Under the pieces are notes generated by a model. The model had not been told where the DNA came from. It did not search any database and saw nothing but the letters and a program-made list of their open reading frames with translations. Source: Bacillota bacterium (GTDB lineage Bacteria > Bacillota > Clostridia > Clostridiales > Clostridiaceae). Taken from it: a stretch of 6,540 nucleotides of DNA. Shown one piece after another: positions 4,722 through 6,540 of this stretch. Each line of letters begins with the position of its first letter. The first letter of the stretch is position 1. The stretch covers positions 1 to 6,540 of the forward strand of contig JAJYBA010000092.1 of assembly GCA_021779235.1 (NCBI GenBank), in the 5' to 3' direction. The translations under genes and the position numbers were made by a program.

Positions 4722-6540
4722 ATGGAAACGCAAAAAACACCTTATATTAATAGAAAAAAGCACTATGAAAATCTATTAAAAAAACAAAATCAAGCCATAA
4801 GTTTTATTAGCCTTTTAAGATTTTTAATCTTTGTAAGTGGACTAGGCTTTACAATTTTCTTTTATTTACGAAATACTTATTATTTAAGCCTTTCTGTATT
4901 AATTGCCACCTCTATCATATTTATATTTTTGGCAATTAAACATAACAAGATAAAATACAATAAGATTCGATGTTCTGTTCTATGTGAAATTAATGAAAAT
5001 TCTATAAAGCGTGTAAATAACAATTGGAAGGATTTCTCTGATAGTGGGGAAGATTTCAAGGATGAAAATCATAACTACTCGAAAGATTTAGATATATTTG
5101 GTGAGAACTCTCTTTTTCAATGGATAAACACTTGCATAACTTATCATGGCAGGCAAAAACTGAAGGATACTCTTTCCTCACCTATTTATAGTACTGAAGA
5201 AATACATAAAAGGCAGGAAGCTATAAAGGAACTGGCAGAAAATATTGGATGGGCACAAAGATTTGCAGCAGAAGCAATACTCAGTGAAAATAAAAATCAT
5301 AACCCCGAAGAATTATTTCAATGGGTGGAGGATAAAAATGAGTTTTTCCTAAAAACCTGGGTAATAGCCATAATTAGGTTCTTACCAGTAATAACTCTAG
5401 GTCTTCTTGTGTCATCCCTTGTCTTTTCTAAGGTATCCTACAAAGTAGGTCTAGTAGGCATTGTTTTGCAGATAATACTACTTTTAATTGGCTTTAAAGA
5501 AATAAGTAGGAATTTGGACACTGTGTATGAATATAAAGATACAATTCTTATATATAATAAACTCCTTATGCATATAGAAAAAAAGAAGTTTAGCTCAGAA
5601 TATCTGATAAAATTAAAAGAAAAACTTGTAAATAATGAAGGAATAACAGCTTCTTTTCAAATTAAAAAGTTAGTAAATCTAGTAAACCTAATATCTGATA
5701 GAAAAAATATTTATTATATGCCTATAGATATTCTTACCCTGTGGGACTATCAATGTTTAATTAATCTACAACGCTTTAAAAAAGCTAGTGGTGCTTCTTT
5801 AAAAGCTTGGCTAGAGGTAATCGGTGAAATGGAAGCCTTAAATAGTTTAGGGGCTATAGCCTATGAGCACAGTGATTGGGCAATGCCAGAATTTCAGACT
5901 GGCTCTCCTATTTTCAAAGCTAAAAACTTAGGTCATCCCTTACTTGGAAGCAGCCGAGTGTATAATGATCTTGACATAGAAAAATCTCAAAATGTTCTTT
6001 TGATAACTGGTTCCAATATGTCTGGAAAAAGCACCCTGCTTAGAACTACAGGTATTAACTTGGTTTTGGCCTATGCTGGAGCACCTGTATGTGCAAAAAG
6101 TTTTCAGTGTTCTATAATGGATATCTATACCTGCATGAGGACAAGTGATAATTTAGAAAAAAACATCTCCTCCTTCTATGCAGAACTTTTAAGAATAAAA
6201 ACACTTGTAAGCGCTACAGAAAATAAAACTCCAATTTTCTTCTTATTGGATGAAATCTTTAAAGGAACTAACTCAATAGATAGACATACCGGTGCTAAGG
6301 TCTTGGTAACCAAACTAAGCACTGAAAATGCCTTAGGTTTTGTATCTACCCATGACTTAGAACTAGGTGACATAGAGAAGACCAATAACAAGGTTAAAAA
6401 TTATCACCTTAAAGAATATTATAAAGATGATAAATTATACTTTGATTATAAACTACGCCCCGGTGTATCTACCACTAGAAATGCCTTATACTTAATGAAA
6501 ATGGCAGGCCTTAAGATTCCAAACGACCTTGAAATCCCTA
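4722..6540 (+). CDS. Membrane-anchored MutS-family ATPase (partial, 3' end outside window)
   Basis: 606 codons are open from ATG to the window edge, with no stop yet; the ATPase motifs are all present, so little should be missing. Four hydrophobic segments (about 31-48, 55-72, 213-234, 241-258) form two hairpins in the membrane. Between them, DIFGENSLFQWIN (124-136) and the region to about 210 match the MutS core (domain III, lever) pattern. The C-terminal half is the MutS ATPase: Walker A GSNMSGKST (430-438), SSFYAELLR signature (about 488-496), Walker B LLDE ending at D510-E511 and continuing IFKGTN (512-517), and the STHD switch with H544. The N-terminal mismatch-recognition domain with its Phe-x-Glu is absent, as is a Smr nuclease domain, so classical mismatch repair (MutS1) and MutS2 are both unlikely. 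Genomes usually label such proteins simply MutS family. Role unknown; an ATP-driven clamp acting on DNA or another ligand at the membrane is inference. Preceded by AGGAGG. Confidence 0.85.
   Translation, partial: METQKTPYINRKKHYENLLKKQNQAISFISLLRFLIFVSGLGFTIFFYLRNTYYLSLSVLIATSIIFIFLAIKHNKIKYNKIRCSVLCEINENSIKRVNNNWKDFSDSGEDFKDENHNYSKDLDIFGENSLFQWINTCITYHGRQKLKDTLSSPIYSTEEIHKRQEAIKELAENIGWAQRFAAEAILSENKNHNPEELFQWVEDKNEFFLKTWVIAIIRFLPVITLGLLVSSLVFSKVSYKVGLVGIVLQIILLLIGFKEISRNLDTVYEYKDTILIYNKLLMHIEKKKFSSEYLIKLKEKLVNNEGITASFQIKKLVNLVNLISDRKNIYYMPIDILTLWDYQCLINLQRFKKASGASLKAWLEVIGEMEALNSLGAIAYEHSDWAMPEFQTGSPIFKAKNLGHPLLGSSRVYNDLDIEKSQNVLLITGSNMSGKSTLLRTTGINLVLAYAGAPVCAKSFQCSIMDIYTCMRTSDNLEKNISSFYAELLRIKTLVSATENKTPIFFLLDEIFKGTNSIDRHTGAKVLVTKLSTENALGFVSTHDLELGDIEKTNNKVKNYHLKEYYKDDKLYFDYKLRPGVSTTRNALYLMKMAGLKIPNDLEIP

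Noticed and set aside
6176..6391. Minus-strand open frame of 71 codons
   Set aside because: It is antisense to the MutS ATPase motifs (Walker B and STHD region), which are clearly coding on the plus strand.

Overview
The window is AT-rich DNA with strong AGGAGG-type ribosome binding sites, TTG and GTG starts beside ATG, and AGA/ATA/TTA-rich codon use. With protein families typical of anaerobic Firmicutes, this points to a Clostridium-like chromosome. No phage gene, transposase, tRNA, rRNA or CRISPR array was seen.

Layout, left to right. (1) Positions 1-3 are the start codon of a minus-strand gene that leaves the window; its RBS and an extended -10 promoter lie just to its right. (2) Positions 110-891 hold no plausible gene but are full of secondary structure: a 17-bp hairpin (162-198), two diverged copies of an ~80-nt unit that each keep a hairpin (243-321, 369-449), and a ~230-nt folded-back element (641-870) whose arms pair almost throughout and whose tip folds as a three-way junction. 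This block is the least explained part of the window; a non-coding RNA or the remains of a palindromic repeat family are the two main readings. (3) 892-1428 minus: an archaeal-type cytidylate kinase-like P-loop enzyme with a TTG start. (4) 1698-2213 plus: a ferritin-like diiron protein without a rubredoxin domain, behind a leader with two copies of a 16-nt palindromic motif. (5) 2226-3107 minus: a ten-helix EamA/DMT transporter, convergent with (4) and only 12 bp away. (6) A bidirectional terminator hairpin at 3228-3265. (7) 3285-4478 minus: a membrane-anchored extracytoplasmic protein with a YpmS/DUF2140-like front half and a long coiled coil, GTG start. (8) 4722 to the window end, plus: a MutS-family ATPase carrying four predicted membrane helices and lacking the mismatch-reading domain; it is still open at the edge.

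The protein genes form no obvious common pathway; each is a single-gene unit with its own leader, and strands alternate. The diiron protein fits oxygen or peroxide protection in an anaerobe. The likely novelty lies in the structured block at 110-870 and, less so, in the membrane-embedded MutS-like ATPase and the coiled-coil protein divergently transcribed from it.
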